In this document: positions 36,228-48,300 of the stretch, one piece after another
Layout of the letters: every line of letters starts with the position of its first letter
Numbering within the stretch: position 1 is the stretch's first letter
NCBI GenBank assembly: GCA_037367405.1
Contig: JAZKJV010010540.1
Span: forward strand, 248,001-312,000
DNA: 64,000 bases
Source: Ottelia alismoides
Lineage: Eukaryota > Streptophyta > Magnoliopsida > Alismatales > Hydrocharitaceae
Reading direction: 5' to 3'
Notes under the pieces: model-generated
Told to the model about the DNA's origin: nothing
Databases searched by the model: none
The model's input: only the letters and a program-made list of their open reading frames with translations
Program-made: the position numbers and the translations under genes

Positions 36228-37036
36228 CAAAGGACCAGATGTAGATTATGCTGTTTCTCCTGAAGACAGAGAATCTACCACAGATTACACCATGTTTATT
36301 GACAGAAACCTCGTTACATGACGGAGCAAGAAGCAAACATTGTCTCTAAATCGAGTGCATAAGTTGAATATAGGGCAATGGCTCAAGCCACTTGTGAGAT
36401 TAACCGGTTAGTCTCCTTTCCACAAGAGCTTGGACTTCATGCTACTAATCATGTCCCTTTGTATTGCGACAATAGATTCGCTATCTACATTGCAACCAAT
36501 CATGTATTCCACGAGTGGACTAAGTACGTTGAAGTTGAATGTCATTTCATTCAAGATGCGGTACAAGGAGGGAATACTACTCTGCATATTTCCACAGATC
36601 TTCAGCTTATGATATAGGAATGATAAATACATATGCTCTAACTTAAGGGGAAATGTTGAAGCCATTTGATTATCCGCTTATTCTAATTCATTTTTATTGA
36701 GTTTTATAACCCTTCGGGGTCTCTTTTGTAATTATCACCACTTAGGTTCTAGGACTTCTCGCTACATAAGAAACCCCATATGCCCAGAATAAATCATTCC
36801 ATTCATTCTCAATTTCTCTCCGCATCTATAAAATGCAAAGGGCTTCTCTCTCCCTCCTACATTGATAGAGAATACTTCCAAGCTACACTAAAATCCATTT
36901 GTGTAAGAATTATCCACCTACCAATAATAATTCCCTCATCAGATAATCCTCAAACCTCTGCTCCAAAAACGTTGAAGAGAAGACAAAGGACCAGAAGTAG
37001 ATCTCCACCAACTGGACCAACAAGCAACCATTAGAG
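36228..37036 (+). repeat. Tandem duplicate of H1 RNase H end plus 3' LTR
   Basis: The segment repeats 31020-31109 joined to 35503-36227, with a few percent divergence. It holds an unbroken junction GACGGAGCAAGAAGCAAAC (36321-36340) where the first copy carries the gypsy LTR. The protein fragment reads EYRAMAQATCEINRLVSFPQ and CDNRFAIYIATNHVF, retaining the Asp. It has a 2-base loss near 36607 relative to the first copy. The duplicate ends around 37036, where GCAACCATTAGA is followed by unrelated sequence. Confidence 0.85.
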
Positions 37037-37400
37037 TGTTCTTATCCTCACCAAGTAAAACCTCGAGAAGCAGTTGGAAAGAGCATCCTCCTTTTTCCTA
37101 GTCATCCTGTCAAAATCTAAAGGACACTCTATCATCGAGCATCAGGCATAATAAGAAGGCTAAATCTGACTGTATGAAGCAAATAACTCTCCCAAACGCG
37201 GATGGCAATCTCACACTCCCGGTCGTAACATCGAAATCATGAGTAGGAATTCAGAAATACTGCGGGTAAACATTTTAGAAAATCCTTGCTATCGCCTTAT
37301 TAGAGGTAATATAAAGTAAGAGATAACAAAGCGAACTCTAAGAAGTCATTTGAATACAACGATGCAAAATGAAATATATGCGATATCATAGTTGACATAC
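37037..37400. other. No gene seen; probably thiolase intron
   Basis: This AT-rich stretch lies between the copia duplicate and the last visible thiolase exon. A GTATGT splice donor at 37395-37400 (minus strand) opens into it. No further thiolase exon is found in it. Confidence 0.5.
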
Positions 37401-37871
<471 letters not shown>

Positions 37872-38310
37872 CTGCATATAACACAATTTTACAAAAGTAT
37901 TGTGTTCATTTTAAATTATTTTCAATGACAAAATCTCACAATACATAATCGGACCTTATATTCCAGACAAAAAAATTAAAATACTAAATTGAGTAACACC
38001 CATTGCAACAAGTAGTGGCTATCTATACCAATGAAGCAGCTAACTATAAAATGAGTAGGCAAAAACAACCCACTGAGTATACATCAAACGCAGATTGGCT
38101 GCTTGACCTAACTAGGGTTTTTACAATGGAATAATCCGGGCAACAATATATAACAGAAATAAAAACAAAAATCTGGAGGCAGGATAGGGAGACTTGGCAG
38201 ATGGCAGAAGCAACTGGTTGAGGTGCTAAGATGATGCCGGTGGAGGACATGTGGACCTGTTGTGAAAACTGAGTATAGAAATCAGGACTGTAAAGCAATG
38301 TTATAGGAGC
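37872..38310. other. No gene seen; intron-like sequence upstream of thiolase exon
   Basis: AT-rich sequence follows the splice acceptor of the 37772-37871 exon (minus strand, TATATGCAG). No upstream exon is recognised before repeats begin near 38311. Confidence 0.45.
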
Positions 38311-38740
38311 GGATCGGCCTGTTCAGCCGGTTCGACCGGTTCGATTAATCAATTTTGATGATTCAGATCAAATTGCTATTGTTTCAATCGACTATTTGCA
38401 ACCCGATTTAATCCAGTTCTACTCAACCACAATTCAAATTTGGATTTATACTAAAATAATAATGCAAGTGTTGATTGTTCACCATAACCAAGAATTACCC
38501 ATAACAGAATACAAACCAACTACTCCCCCTCAAGTTTTTTGAATAGGTTGAATACTAAATACAGTTAAGCTATTATTAATCTTGAGCATTTAGCTCAAAT
38601 AGTATTTATATGTATATAAATAACATTTATTATGTATAAAATAAGATATTTACATCGTTTGTTTATTTTATACCTTTTAAGTATGTTAGAGTATGTATTA
38701 GGTACAAGTTTTAATTCATTCTGATTTAATTACATGGTTC
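38311..38740. repeat. Unclassified repeat with CCGGTTCGACCGGTTCGA motif
   Basis: It opens with repeated GGTTCGACC words (38326-38345) typical of some plant MITE ends. A related stretch, CCAGTTGAACTGGTTTGATT (40777-40796), occurs just after the RTE LINE, so the RTE element may have landed inside it. Ends and target duplication could not be established. Confidence 0.3.
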
Positions 38741-40771
38741 AACCATTTTTTATTAATCCAATTTTAAAAACTGATGTCATTCTAGATTTCGTAACGGCTT
38801 ATGATCTTTTCATAGCAAACACTCTCTTCAAGAAAAGGGAGATGCATTTAATTACTTATAAGAGTGGCCCGACTAGAATGCAGATAGATTACTTTGCATT
38901 GAGGAGAAGAGATAGGTTGTGTTGCAAAGACTGCAAAGTAATCCCAGGAGAGTTTAACAACCCAACACCGCTGGTTAGTCATGGATGTGCAAATAAAAGG
39001 GCTGGTAAAAAAGAGGGTTTCCAAGATCACTAGAACTATATGGTGGAATATTCAATTGAAGCAATCAAGCTTCAGGGAGAACGATTTAGAAGATTTATCT
39101 TGGGATTGTAAAGCAAGTGCAAATGAGATGTGGGAGGTGGTGGCATTTTGTATAAGAAGGGTAGCCAAAAAGATGCTAGGCGAGTCAAGGGGAAGAGCTT
39201 CATGCTAAAAAGAGGCTTGATGGTGGAGTGGAGGAGTGCAAGAGAAGCTCAAAATTAAAAGAGCATACTTTAAAGCTATGTCCAAGCAAGAATAGAGGAA
39301 ACTGACAGAAACTACAAAATAGAGAAGAAGGAAGCAAACAAAGATGTAAGAGAAGCTAAGTCAAAAGCTTATGAAGTTTTGTGCAAAAATCACAATTCTA
39401 AGGATGGTAAGAAGGATATATTGAGGTTAGTAAAAGCAAGAGAAAGAAAGACCAAAGACCTTTCTCAAGTTAGATGCATTAAAAAAGAAGAAGGTCGCGT
39501 GCTTGTTACTCAGAATGATATAAAGACTAGATGGAAGCAGTATTTCCATAAGCTTTTCATTTGGGAAGGAAATAGAGAGGTCACTTTGGGCAATCTAGCT
39601 AGTAGTGAAAGTATCGCGCAAGCTATAGACGAATAAAACAGAAGGAAGTACAGGAAACTTTGAAGGATATGAGATCTGGGAAAGGTGTAGGACTCAATAA
39701 CATTCATATAGAAGTATGGGGAGTGTTAGGTGAGCGTGGTTTGACTTGGTTTACAAATTTATTCAATGTTATTTGGCGAAGCAAGAAAATGCATCAAGAT
39801 TGGAGGAGACGAATCGTGGTGCCTCCTTATAAGAACAAAGGAGACATTCAAAACTGTTCAAATTACAGAGGTATCAAGCTAATGAGTCACTGTGAAAATT
39901 TGGGAATGTATGATCGAAAGAAAGTTGAAGCAAGTTTCCAAAGTAAAGGAAACTAATTCGGATTCATGTCATGTCGTTCAACTATAGAAGTCATCCACTT
40001 GCTAAGCAGAACAATGGAGATTTATATAGCTAAAAGGAAGAACCTCCATATGATTTTTATTGATTTCGAGAAGGCTTATGATTCTGTCACACGGGAGATA
40101 TTGTGGAGAGTTTTGGAGAAGAGACAAGTATCTATCCTATACATTAACCCTCAAAAAAGATATGTATGATAGGGATTCATCTTGCGTAAGGTTACAATAT
40201 GAGAAGACTGACTATTTTGATGTCAATATTGGTCTACATCAAGGTTCGGATTTGAGTCCATTCCTTTTTACTTTGATTATGGATGAGTTGACAAGTCACA
40301 TTCAGGATGAGATACCTTAGTGTATGTTATTCATCGATGATGTTGTGTTGATTGATGAGATTAGAGATGGAATAATTGAGAAGCTTGAAGTCTGGAGACA
40401 TGCATTGGATTTAGTATAAGTAGGGATAAGACTGAATATATGGAGTGTACTTTTGATTGAAAAAATGGTGAAGGAATCGAGGTGAAGATTGGTGACGATA
40501 ACATTCAGAAGAGAGATTCCTTTAGATACTTGGGATCTATTGTGCAACATGATGGGGAATTTGATGGAGATGCTTATTAAATTAAATGCAGGTTAAGCTG
40601 GCTAGGAGAGGGTGAGGTAGGCCCAAGAAATGTTAAAATGAGACTTTATGAAGGGATCTTAGTTTTTTTAGATCTAAGTCTGAGATTTACCCAAGATAGA
40701 TCTGAACGGCAGCAAAGAATCCATATGGCCGACCCTACTTAATGTGGGAAAAGGCTTTGTTGGTGTTGTAG
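38741..40771 (+). mobile_element. RTE-type LINE remnant (5'-truncated, decayed)
   Basis: The plus strand encodes the RTE endonuclease end (DLFIANTLFKKREMHLITYK, QIDYFALRRRDR, KDCKVIPGE). A coiled linker follows (EAKSKAYEVLCKN, ERKTKDLSQVRCIKKEEGRV), then RT blocks (GKGVGLNNIHIEVW, NYRGIKLMSHCENL, FIDFEKAYDSVTREILWRVL, GLHQGSDLSPFLFTLIMDEL, FIDDVVLID). Frameshifts and stops are many. The 3' end has GCCGACCCTACTTAATGTGG and then AAGGCTTTGTTGGTGTTG, the hallmark simple 3' tail of plant RTE elements. FIDD stands in place of FADD. Confidence 0.85.
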
Positions 40772-40860
40772 GATATCATCATCCAGTTGAACTGGTTTGA
40801 TTCCATAGTCCAAACCTGATCTAACATTTTTGACGAGATTTTCGGTCCAGTCTTCTCTTC

Positions 40861-41639
40861 GTTTTTTTAATCCAAAGAGGGGGAAATACGCTAAGGTGTC
40901 CGCCCCAAATTTATTAAAATGTAAAAAGGGTTTACAAGAAGATTTATATATTCCAGGATTCTAAGAGAATCCTAGCACGAAAGATAATATTTTCACAATA
41001 AAAACGCTGACAATAAAAGATAGACCCATTACGAGCCAGCCAAATTACCCATAACATAACAACATGCCTTAGGTGCTCCTCCCTAGGTGATGTCTTGCCC
41101 TAAACAAGGAGTCCTAAAAAAGCTCCAAACGTTGCAAGTTTAACCAGTTATCCCCAATCTCTGTCCAAACTACGGACGTTTCGTGCATGGAAAAAAAAAG
41201 ATGCTCCATTGTTTCTATATGTGTTTCGCAAAAGGGACATCGGTTGGATACAATAGATAAGATTCTTTCACAACGATCCCCCATCATAATTCATCTTTTG
41301 TGCATCAAGCACATAAAAACCCCAATTCTGTTTGGTAGCTTTAGATCCCAAATAAACTTGCAATCACGAACCATGTCATATGTCCTAGAAGATGGAAGCC
41401 TTGAGATAGTAATGTAAGCCCTCTTCACCGAGAAAGTGTTTTCTTCCAAACTCGACGATCGCGATCAATTGACGGCCACTCTAAATGTCTAAGAGATTCA
41501 AGGAGTAAGAGATATTACTCAAGATGTTGATTAGAAAATTCTGTCAAGAAGGAAGGCATCCAATTTCCATCCACCCAGCAGTCTGAGACCATCGCATTAC
41601 GGTCAGCAGCCAGAACAAAAAGGCGAAGGAAACTTAAGG
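40861..41639 (-). mobile_element. LINE-H: L1 3' fragment
   Basis: A run of T at 40861-40867 marks the minus-strand A tail. The minus strand encodes the end of ORF2: DCWVDGNWMPSFLTEFSNQ, then a zf-RVT region (CPFCETHIETMEHLFF) and a W...W..RNGSIF block. Several stops interrupt it. It is 5'-truncated, stopping where the LTR element at 41645 inserts or just beside it. The 3' UTR phrase at 40899-40912 (GTCCGCCCCAAATT) resembles that of LINE-A. Confidence 0.75.
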
Positions 41640-41644
41640 AAATT

Positions 41645-42163
41645 TGATGCAGCGTAAAATGGATAAATAGGGCCTCATTTCTATGTTTTATCCGCTATTT
41701 AGAGGCTAATTTTATTTACGTTTATTTGAGTCGTCATAATTTTATTTAAAATAAAAGAGATCGCATGTGATCTCAAATTAGTTTCAATATGAATTTTAAT
41801 TTATTTAGTTAGAGTCAATTAGAGATTTGAAATTATATCAAATCAATTAGTTAGTCGGTTAGAGTCAAATTAGGATAAGTAGTTTGAATTTGAATTGGAG
41901 TTTCTATTTTTGTAATCTCATCCCTCCTATATAAAGGGATGACAGGCTATTGTTTTAGACATGTCAGATTATATGAAAAATTGAGATTTATCTCTATCTC
42001 TCTCTTGTCTCTCTTCTTCCCCACGCGATCTTCGTGCTTCTTCCTCCTCGAATCTCGCGCAACCGGCACGCTTTCTCTTCTCAACCCCTCCATTTTCTTC
42101 TATCAAACAATCTCCACCCATCAAAATTATTTTTATCCGTCGCCGAAATTTCCGTTTACATCA
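41645..42163 (+). repeat. 5' LTR of non-autonomous element (519 bp)
   Basis: Starts TGATGCAGCG. TATATAAA is at 41928-41935, followed by a CT-rich leader (41996-42110). Confidence 0.9.
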
Positions 42164-42177
42164 ATTGGTATCAGACC

Positions 42178-43525
42178 ATGGAAGTTGAATCGTTCTCACG
42201 ATTCGATGGTCCTATCGCATATTGGAGGATGAAGCTCGATCAAGCAATCCTATCACGTGGCACACATGCACGTTCGCGTCAATAAAAATTCAAGAAGCGC
42301 TTCCAGACAAGTATCAAGGTTCAACAATGGATAGACTCATGGTACATGTTGATATTTTTATGGTACAAGTTGACGACGAACAAAATCTTGTCATCGACGA
42401 TGACCTGTGCGTTGTTCAGATCGTTGTGAATGGAAAAAGCGGCAACAACGATGATGTGCTCACTGTCCGGACCGTGTCCGGCGAAAACAACCACGTCGAG
42501 GATGATTTGCTCGCTATCCATGCCGTTTCGGGAGAAAAAAATAACAATCTACTTGCTGTCCAGTTAATTTCAGACTTGAAAACCCCGCAGAAATCAATCT
42601 ACAGCCCGCTCGTTGCCCTCTCACGGACCCCCTTGCCCCACCATCACCTCCCGCCACCCACGTGGCCCCAACAATCAGTCCAGCCCTGCCCCTGCGCCTC
42701 TCTCAGCCCCTGCACCCTCTTCCAGCACTCGTATACCTTTCTGCGACACCCGCACCCCCAGCCACAGACCCACCACCGCCGCAATCACCCCCTCCCGCAA
42801 CTCCAGCGGCCCCTCCCGCAACCCCCGCAAGTTCCCCTTCCCCGTCACCACTGCCAAAACCCTCTCCCTCACCTAACCCCGCCACCCCTGCTACACAATC
42901 CCCAAACCCGGCACCTCCAGCGAGTCCCACTGCCCTCCCCGTCATCCCGCCAATGCCCCCGCACGCATTCCTTGCACTCCCAGCGCCTCCTCCCACTGCA
43001 TTTGCACTCCCAGCACCCCCTCCCACCGCCCCCGCCACCCGCGCAGCCCTAAGCCCGCTGTCGCCACCCCTTCCCACCACCGTCCTCGCACTCTCACAAC
43101 CCCCTCTTGCTGCCACCGCGCGTCCAGAGGAACCCCTAGCCCCATCAACTCCTCCTGCACGACCCCTAGAACCTTCGCTACCACCTACCACAACCTCCCC
43201 ACCTCTCGCTTCATCTCCCCAGCCCACCGCCACCCTCACATCCTCGGTGAAATCCACCACCTTACTGCTGCCACCGCCTGCTCTCGTAAGCCATGTACCT
43301 CCCACACCACCGCCAAACCCTTTGCCCAAACTCCACCGCCCCTCCCATCATACCCACACCCAGCGGATGTTCGCATCTCGCCACCTGCCAGCAGCGATTA
43401 CGCACCACCGCCCCATGCTCCTGTCAGGTTGCCGCCGTCGCCTTAAGAAGAGACGAGCCCTAACAAACTTTGAGACTGCGCATTCCATCGGATCCCTTGA
43501 CAATAGGGGTAAAGAGATAATTTAG
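42178..43525 (+). CDS. Putative Gag-like N-terminus and overlapping proline-rich frames of non-autonomous LTR element
   Basis: Immediately after the primer site an ATG (42178) opens a short frame beginning MEVESFSRFDGPIAYWRMKL, which resembles the start of copia Gag (FDGxNYxxWKxxM). It stops at TAA 42283-42285. A second frame from 42222 runs to 43052 and a third, 42662-43525, is a 287-residue protein of mostly Ala, Pro, Ser and Thr. The region 42600-43450 is C-rich, so all three frames are open on the plus strand and an open frame there is weak evidence of coding. The Gag likeness is inference. A further open frame at 43800-44114 (MKSPKAELSDMKM) runs into the LTR and is of unknown nature. Confidence 0.35.
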
Positions 43526-44088
43526 GAATATTTCAAGGAGGTCCCTCTTCCAATGTTATTTTATCCAAGGGGCCAATTGGAAAGCTTGACTTATGAGTTT
43601 TATTTAAGTAAAGGGGTACGAAAATTGCAGCCCACCACCTGGAGCAGGAATATTTAAAAAGAAGGGTCAAAATAAAGAAATTTAAGTGGCCTCCTTACCC
43701 AATTAGGATTAGGTTATGGGTTTCACCTATTTAAAGGCTCCATGGCTTAATTCATTGACCACATCTCCTCCTCTACTCTACTTGTGATATTGCTTTGCTA
43801 TGAAGTCCCCAAAGGCCGAGTTGTCCGATATGAAGATGCCACATCAGTTTTTCAAACACCATATCAAGGGGACAGAAACCGGATGGGCGCCTGCATTCGC
43901 GCCACACATGTTATTCCGTCATGAAGTTACCGTCTCCAACATTCGCACTGCGCACGCATGGATTCCGCCATTTGCTCCCCACCAATTCTTCCAAGGGATG
44001 ATCAAAAATGCAGAATTAAATTTATCAATCCTCGGGCCTGCAGATCAAGTAATTCGTCGGGAGACGAATTTTTCAAGCGGAGGAGAAC

Positions 44089-44605
44089 TGATGCAGCGTG
44101 AAACGGATAAATAGGGTCTCATTTTCTACGTTTTATCCGCTATTTAGAGGCTAATTTTATTTACGTTTATTTGAGTCGTCATAATTTTATTTAAAATAAA
44201 AGAGATCGCATGTAATCTCAAATTAGTTTCAATTTGAATTTCAATTTAGTTAGTTAGAGTCAATAGATTTGAAATTATTTCAAATTAATTAGTTAGTCGG
44301 TTAGAGTCAAATTAGGATAAGTAGTTTGAATTTGAATTGGAGTTTCTATTTTTGTAATCTCATCCCTCCTATATAAAGGGATGACAGGTTATTGTTTTAG
44401 ACAGGTCAGATTATATGAAAAATTGATATTTATCTCTATCTCTCTCTTGTCTCTCTTCTTCCCCACGCGATCTTCGCGCTTCTTCCTCCTCGAATCTCGC
44501 GCAACCGACGCGCTTTCTCTTCTCAACCCCTCCATTTTCTTCTACCAAACAATGTCCACCAATCAAAATTATTTTTATCCGTCGCCGAAATTTCCATTTG
44601 CATCA
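44089..44605 (+). repeat. 3' LTR of non-autonomous element (517 bp)
   Basis: Matches 41645-42163 with about two dozen differences and a few small indels. Confidence 0.9.
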
Positions 44606-44610
44606 AAATT

Positions 44611-45204
44611 GGACAGTTACATGACCAGTTGTCAATCCAAAAAGTAGTATGGGAAGAGTACAGTTAGCAATGAATAGAGACAAATGCGAACAAACAGGAA
44701 ATAAACAAAATGCAGTTCAAAAATTGAAAAAAAAAAGGTAAAATCCAACATTGGATATAAAAAATGAAAATAAAGACAACCCTGATAGCATTTTTTCTAA
44801 GACTAGGAGACAGACACAAAACCCATTTCAAATCACACAACAAAACACTCGAACAGTGAGATCATGTATTGCTTATGTTGCTCGATTGATGGATTCCCCT
44901 ATCTACCGCCACAAAAATGAAGACGCAGATGCTAAGAACTGTGACCACTAACCACATCGAGTTCAGTGTCAATGAACTCATCCTCCTGAAAGCTCAGACC
45001 TTTGCTCCCTCCAACAGCTATACTTCCCCTCTCTATGAGACCTTGACATTTTAGTTTGGATCGCCCATAAAAGAGTGACAAGGCTCATAAGTCCACCGAG
45101 ATAGTTTCATGTTCAGATTATATCCATTGGGGACACGGTCTTCTCCGTTGACCGTGTCTGACACCGTTAGTTTGACCCTGTCTTCTCTGTTGGCTCGTCC
45201 TCGA
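44611..45204. other. No gene seen
   Basis: AT-rich to balanced sequence without recognisable domains, LTR ends or LINE tails. A short repeat of GACCGTGTCTGACACCG and ACCCTGTCTTCTC (45136-45190) is the only internal pattern noted. Confidence 0.4.
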
Positions 45205-45365
45205 CGCAGGGCCTCTGAAGGCGCCTGTGGTGGGGATCTCTACTTTGCTTTCTGACATGATGATTGGAGGCAGCTAGGGTTGTGGACATGATAAACTTTG
45301 GTCTACACTAACATGACGAGGTTTGGTTGCATGTGTAGACGTACACAACCAAACCCATCAACCCG
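45205..45365 (-). pseudogene. Fragment of copia leader and Gag start (fourth copia family member)
   Basis: The minus strand encodes MSESKVEIPTTGAFRG from 45258, nearly the same Gag start as copia A, B and C, followed upstream by a leader like that of copia B (TAGACGTACACAACC). The rest of Gag, the LTR and primer site are missing. The fragment abuts the 5' end of LINE-B. Confidence 0.7.
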
Positions 45366-48300
45366 GAGCATAGATAGTGAGGGCGAGGGTTTAGCGGGCA
45401 AGGGCGAGGGTTTGGAGGGCGAGGGTGTGGACGGTTGCAGTGGCAGTGGCGAGCGCAGTTGGCGTCTTGTGGGCCGTCGGCAGCGGCGTCGCCGTGTTGA
45501 GCGCTCTACTTTCGAGCGGTGGCCAGTGGAGATTCCTTTCGGTCGTGGCTGCTACCGTTGTGGAGGCCTCGACCACTGGGTACGCCAATGTCGTGAGTTG
45601 TTGTGGTGTTTTTGTTGTAGGCGCCTTTGAAGGAGATTCGGAGGTCGATGCTTCTCAGTGAGGGTGCAGGGCCGAGGGCGCTTTTCATGGCTTCCTCCGA
45701 CGTGGGGCTGGTTTCTGGAGCCAGGTCTGCGGGAGATGTTGTCCGGTTGTCTTCCACGAGGGTGGTGGTACAGGGTCTTCGTGCATCTGAGATGGTGGCT
45801 CTGCTCCGTGGGTCGAGGGACGGTTCCTTGCTGCTGAAATGGCGCCAGCTGAGGACGGAGGATGGTGTGGTGTCGCCTGCATCTTTGGAAAGAATCAGGG
45901 TGAGGGGGCTGCCTTTTCAGGCCAGGTCCCTTCGTTGTGTTTCGGAGGTGCTGCGAGGTGTTGCAGTGATGGTTGTGGTGGAAAGTGATGGGTATCAGCC
46001 AGGTCTGTCGCTGGATGTCATCCTGCGGGTCCGGCGGTTAGGGGCAGAGAGGCTGGGGTAGTGGGAGGTGTGTTTCCAAGGAAAATGGGTGCTGGTGGAG
46101 GTGGTATCGGCGGAGGCTGGGCTCGAGGAGCGTGGAGGTGGTTGCTGGTGTGGGGGTGAGGAGGCGGCGGTGGCATCGATGGGGGATGGAGTACGGGCGG
46201 CGCGTTCGCGCCCGGAGATGACGCAGAGTTCGGTACCGATACGAGGTTCGAGGGAGGGGATTCATTTTGGCACCATATCTGCGGCGGGGGTTCCAAGGCT
46301 AGCGTCGGTCCTCCTCCCAGGGCATGTGAAGGGTTATGGTGGATCTGCCTCTAGAGGGGTGGGGGTTTTGTTGGGCTCGACTTGGGGGTGCAGTCGGATC
46401 TCAGATGCGGATCCGGAGCCGACCCGGATTCTGGTGTCTGGGGGAAAGTCGAGTTCTTGGGCAAGGGGTGGACCCCCGGGACCGATTCCTGTGATGAGGG
46501 ATCCGGGTGGCGGTCATCATAGATGTGCTTCGGATGGTGCTTCGGTTGGGCGCTCAAGTGGGGGAGGCACGGTCTTTCGCTTGGAGGAGCTTCGCGGGCA
46601 GGGTCTAGAGGGGGGAGTGAGGCCGCGTTGCTTGGTCGGGCATCGCGGGAGGAAGCGGCTTCTGCATCTGGGCTCAGGCTCTCTGCTGAGATGCAGTTGT
46701 TGGGGGGTGGTAGTGTGTCCGCCAGGGGTCGGAGGGCGACGCTGGAGGGTCCTTCTTGGGCTTCGATGAAGGTTCCGGGGGTAGGGGAAGAAGCTTTCGC
46801 CGTGGGTGAATCGAGGGGGCGGCGTTGCCCTGATCTGCATGTGGAGGCCGTACCGGATTGCGGGGCTAGTTAGGTTGAGCGACCGAGGTAATGGTGGCGC
46901 TGAGGCACCCAAGGTTCGGAGTGGCTTACGTGAGGGGAGGTCCCTTAGGTCGGCTGGGAAGAAGAAAAGGGTCGCGCTGCGGGCTTCTTTCGTGGGGGGC
47001 TTCTTCAACCTGCTCGCCTCCGGTTCGGCCGGTCTGTTGCAGATGCAGAGCCGCTTTGTCGCTCTTGACCGCAGTGTAGCACGGCGTCTGGGGGTGATCC
47101 CCCCGAAGAGGACACTCCATCGGTTTTCTGAACGAATATTTTGTCCATGAATGTGAGGGGGATGGGCCGCCCCGACAAGAGGCTTGGGTGAAAAACTTGT
47201 TGAAAGATGTGGGAGCTGATTCTTGATTCAGGAGTCAAAGCTTCACTCTTGTGATGACAGGATCCGACGGGAGCTGGGAGGTGGGGAGCGTTTTGAGTTT
47301 GCGGGGATGGGGGCCTAGGGGGCCTCGCGAGGGCTCTTATCGGATGGCAGTCTGATTCTTTTAACTTGTTGGGGATTTCGTCGTCGTTCTGCTTGACGGT
47401 GAAATTGCGTCGGAAGGTTGACGGCACTTCCATGTGGGTCACCAATGCCTATGGCCCGTGTCGGCGTGAGGATGGTTTTTTGGCAGCGGACCTTGCAGTG
47501 GTTGCTGCGGAGTGGAAGAGGTCGAGGAAGAAAGGGGCAATCTGGAAGATTGACTACACCAGGGCCTATGACTGTGTCAGTTGAAAGTTCATGTGGTTGT
47601 CGCTGCGGCGGAGGGGGTTCCCGGAGGCTTGGGTCCAAGTGGATGAAGAGATGTTTCACTACCTGCTCGAGCTCGATCTTGGTCAACGGCACGCTGGAGG
47701 GTGGGTGGTTTCAGTCGTAGAGGGGAGTTCGTCAGGGGTGCTCGCTGGCTCCTCTGCTCTTTGTGTTAATGGCGGACGGCTTGGCGGTTCTGTTCCAATG
47801 TGCGGTGGTGGCAGATTGGTGCGAGGGTTTCGGTCTGGGGGACATCTCGGTTCCTGTGTTGCAATATGCGGATGACACGCTGATTTTTTAGGGGGTTCGT
47901 TGGAGCATAACCGCAACATTGTTTTCCTGGTGAATTTGTTTGGGTGACTATCATGATTGCATATTAACAGGTAGAAATAGATGGTGATCCCGTTCGGCCT
48001 GGACGGTAGGGATGTCTATCGAGTTCAACAAGCCGAGTTGGCCTCAACTCGAACTCGAACTCGATAAGAAACCCAAGGCTCGAACTCGGGCTCGATAAGG
48101 ATCAAGCCCTGGATCACCAACTCGAACTCGTCGAGTTCGAGTTGACTCACGAGCCTTTTATCGAGCCACGAGTTTCTGAGCTGGCTCACGAGCCTCAAAA
48201 TGAGCTGACTCACGAGCCTCTTAACGAGTCATGAGTTTCTGAGCTGGCTCATGAACCTCAAAATGAGCAGGCTCGTAAACTTCTTAATGAGTCATTGTTC

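Larger units (their letters stand above)
41645..44605 (+). mobile_element. Non-autonomous LTR retrotransposon (2961 bp), proline-rich interior, no pol
   Basis: LTRs at 41645-42163 (519 bp) and 44089-44605 (517 bp) are about 95% identical. They start TGATGCAGCG and end in ATCA. The target duplication AAATT (41640-41644, 44606-44610) is exact. The primer site TGGTATCAGACC is at 42166-42177, and a purine tract GCGGAGGAGAAC (44077-44088) precedes the 3' LTR. The 1.9-kb interior has no protease, integrase or RT. Each LTR has a strong TATATAAA (41928-41935 in the 5' copy). It must rely on proteins of another element (LARD-like by definition). Confidence 0.9.

Noticed and set aside
37037..37400. A C-terminal thiolase exon
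   Set aside because: No HPLGxSG or CxGG motif is found on the minus strand here.
42703..43329. Glycine/alanine-rich minus-strand frame of 208 codons
   Set aside because: It is the complement of the C-rich repeat region of the LTR element and has no domain.
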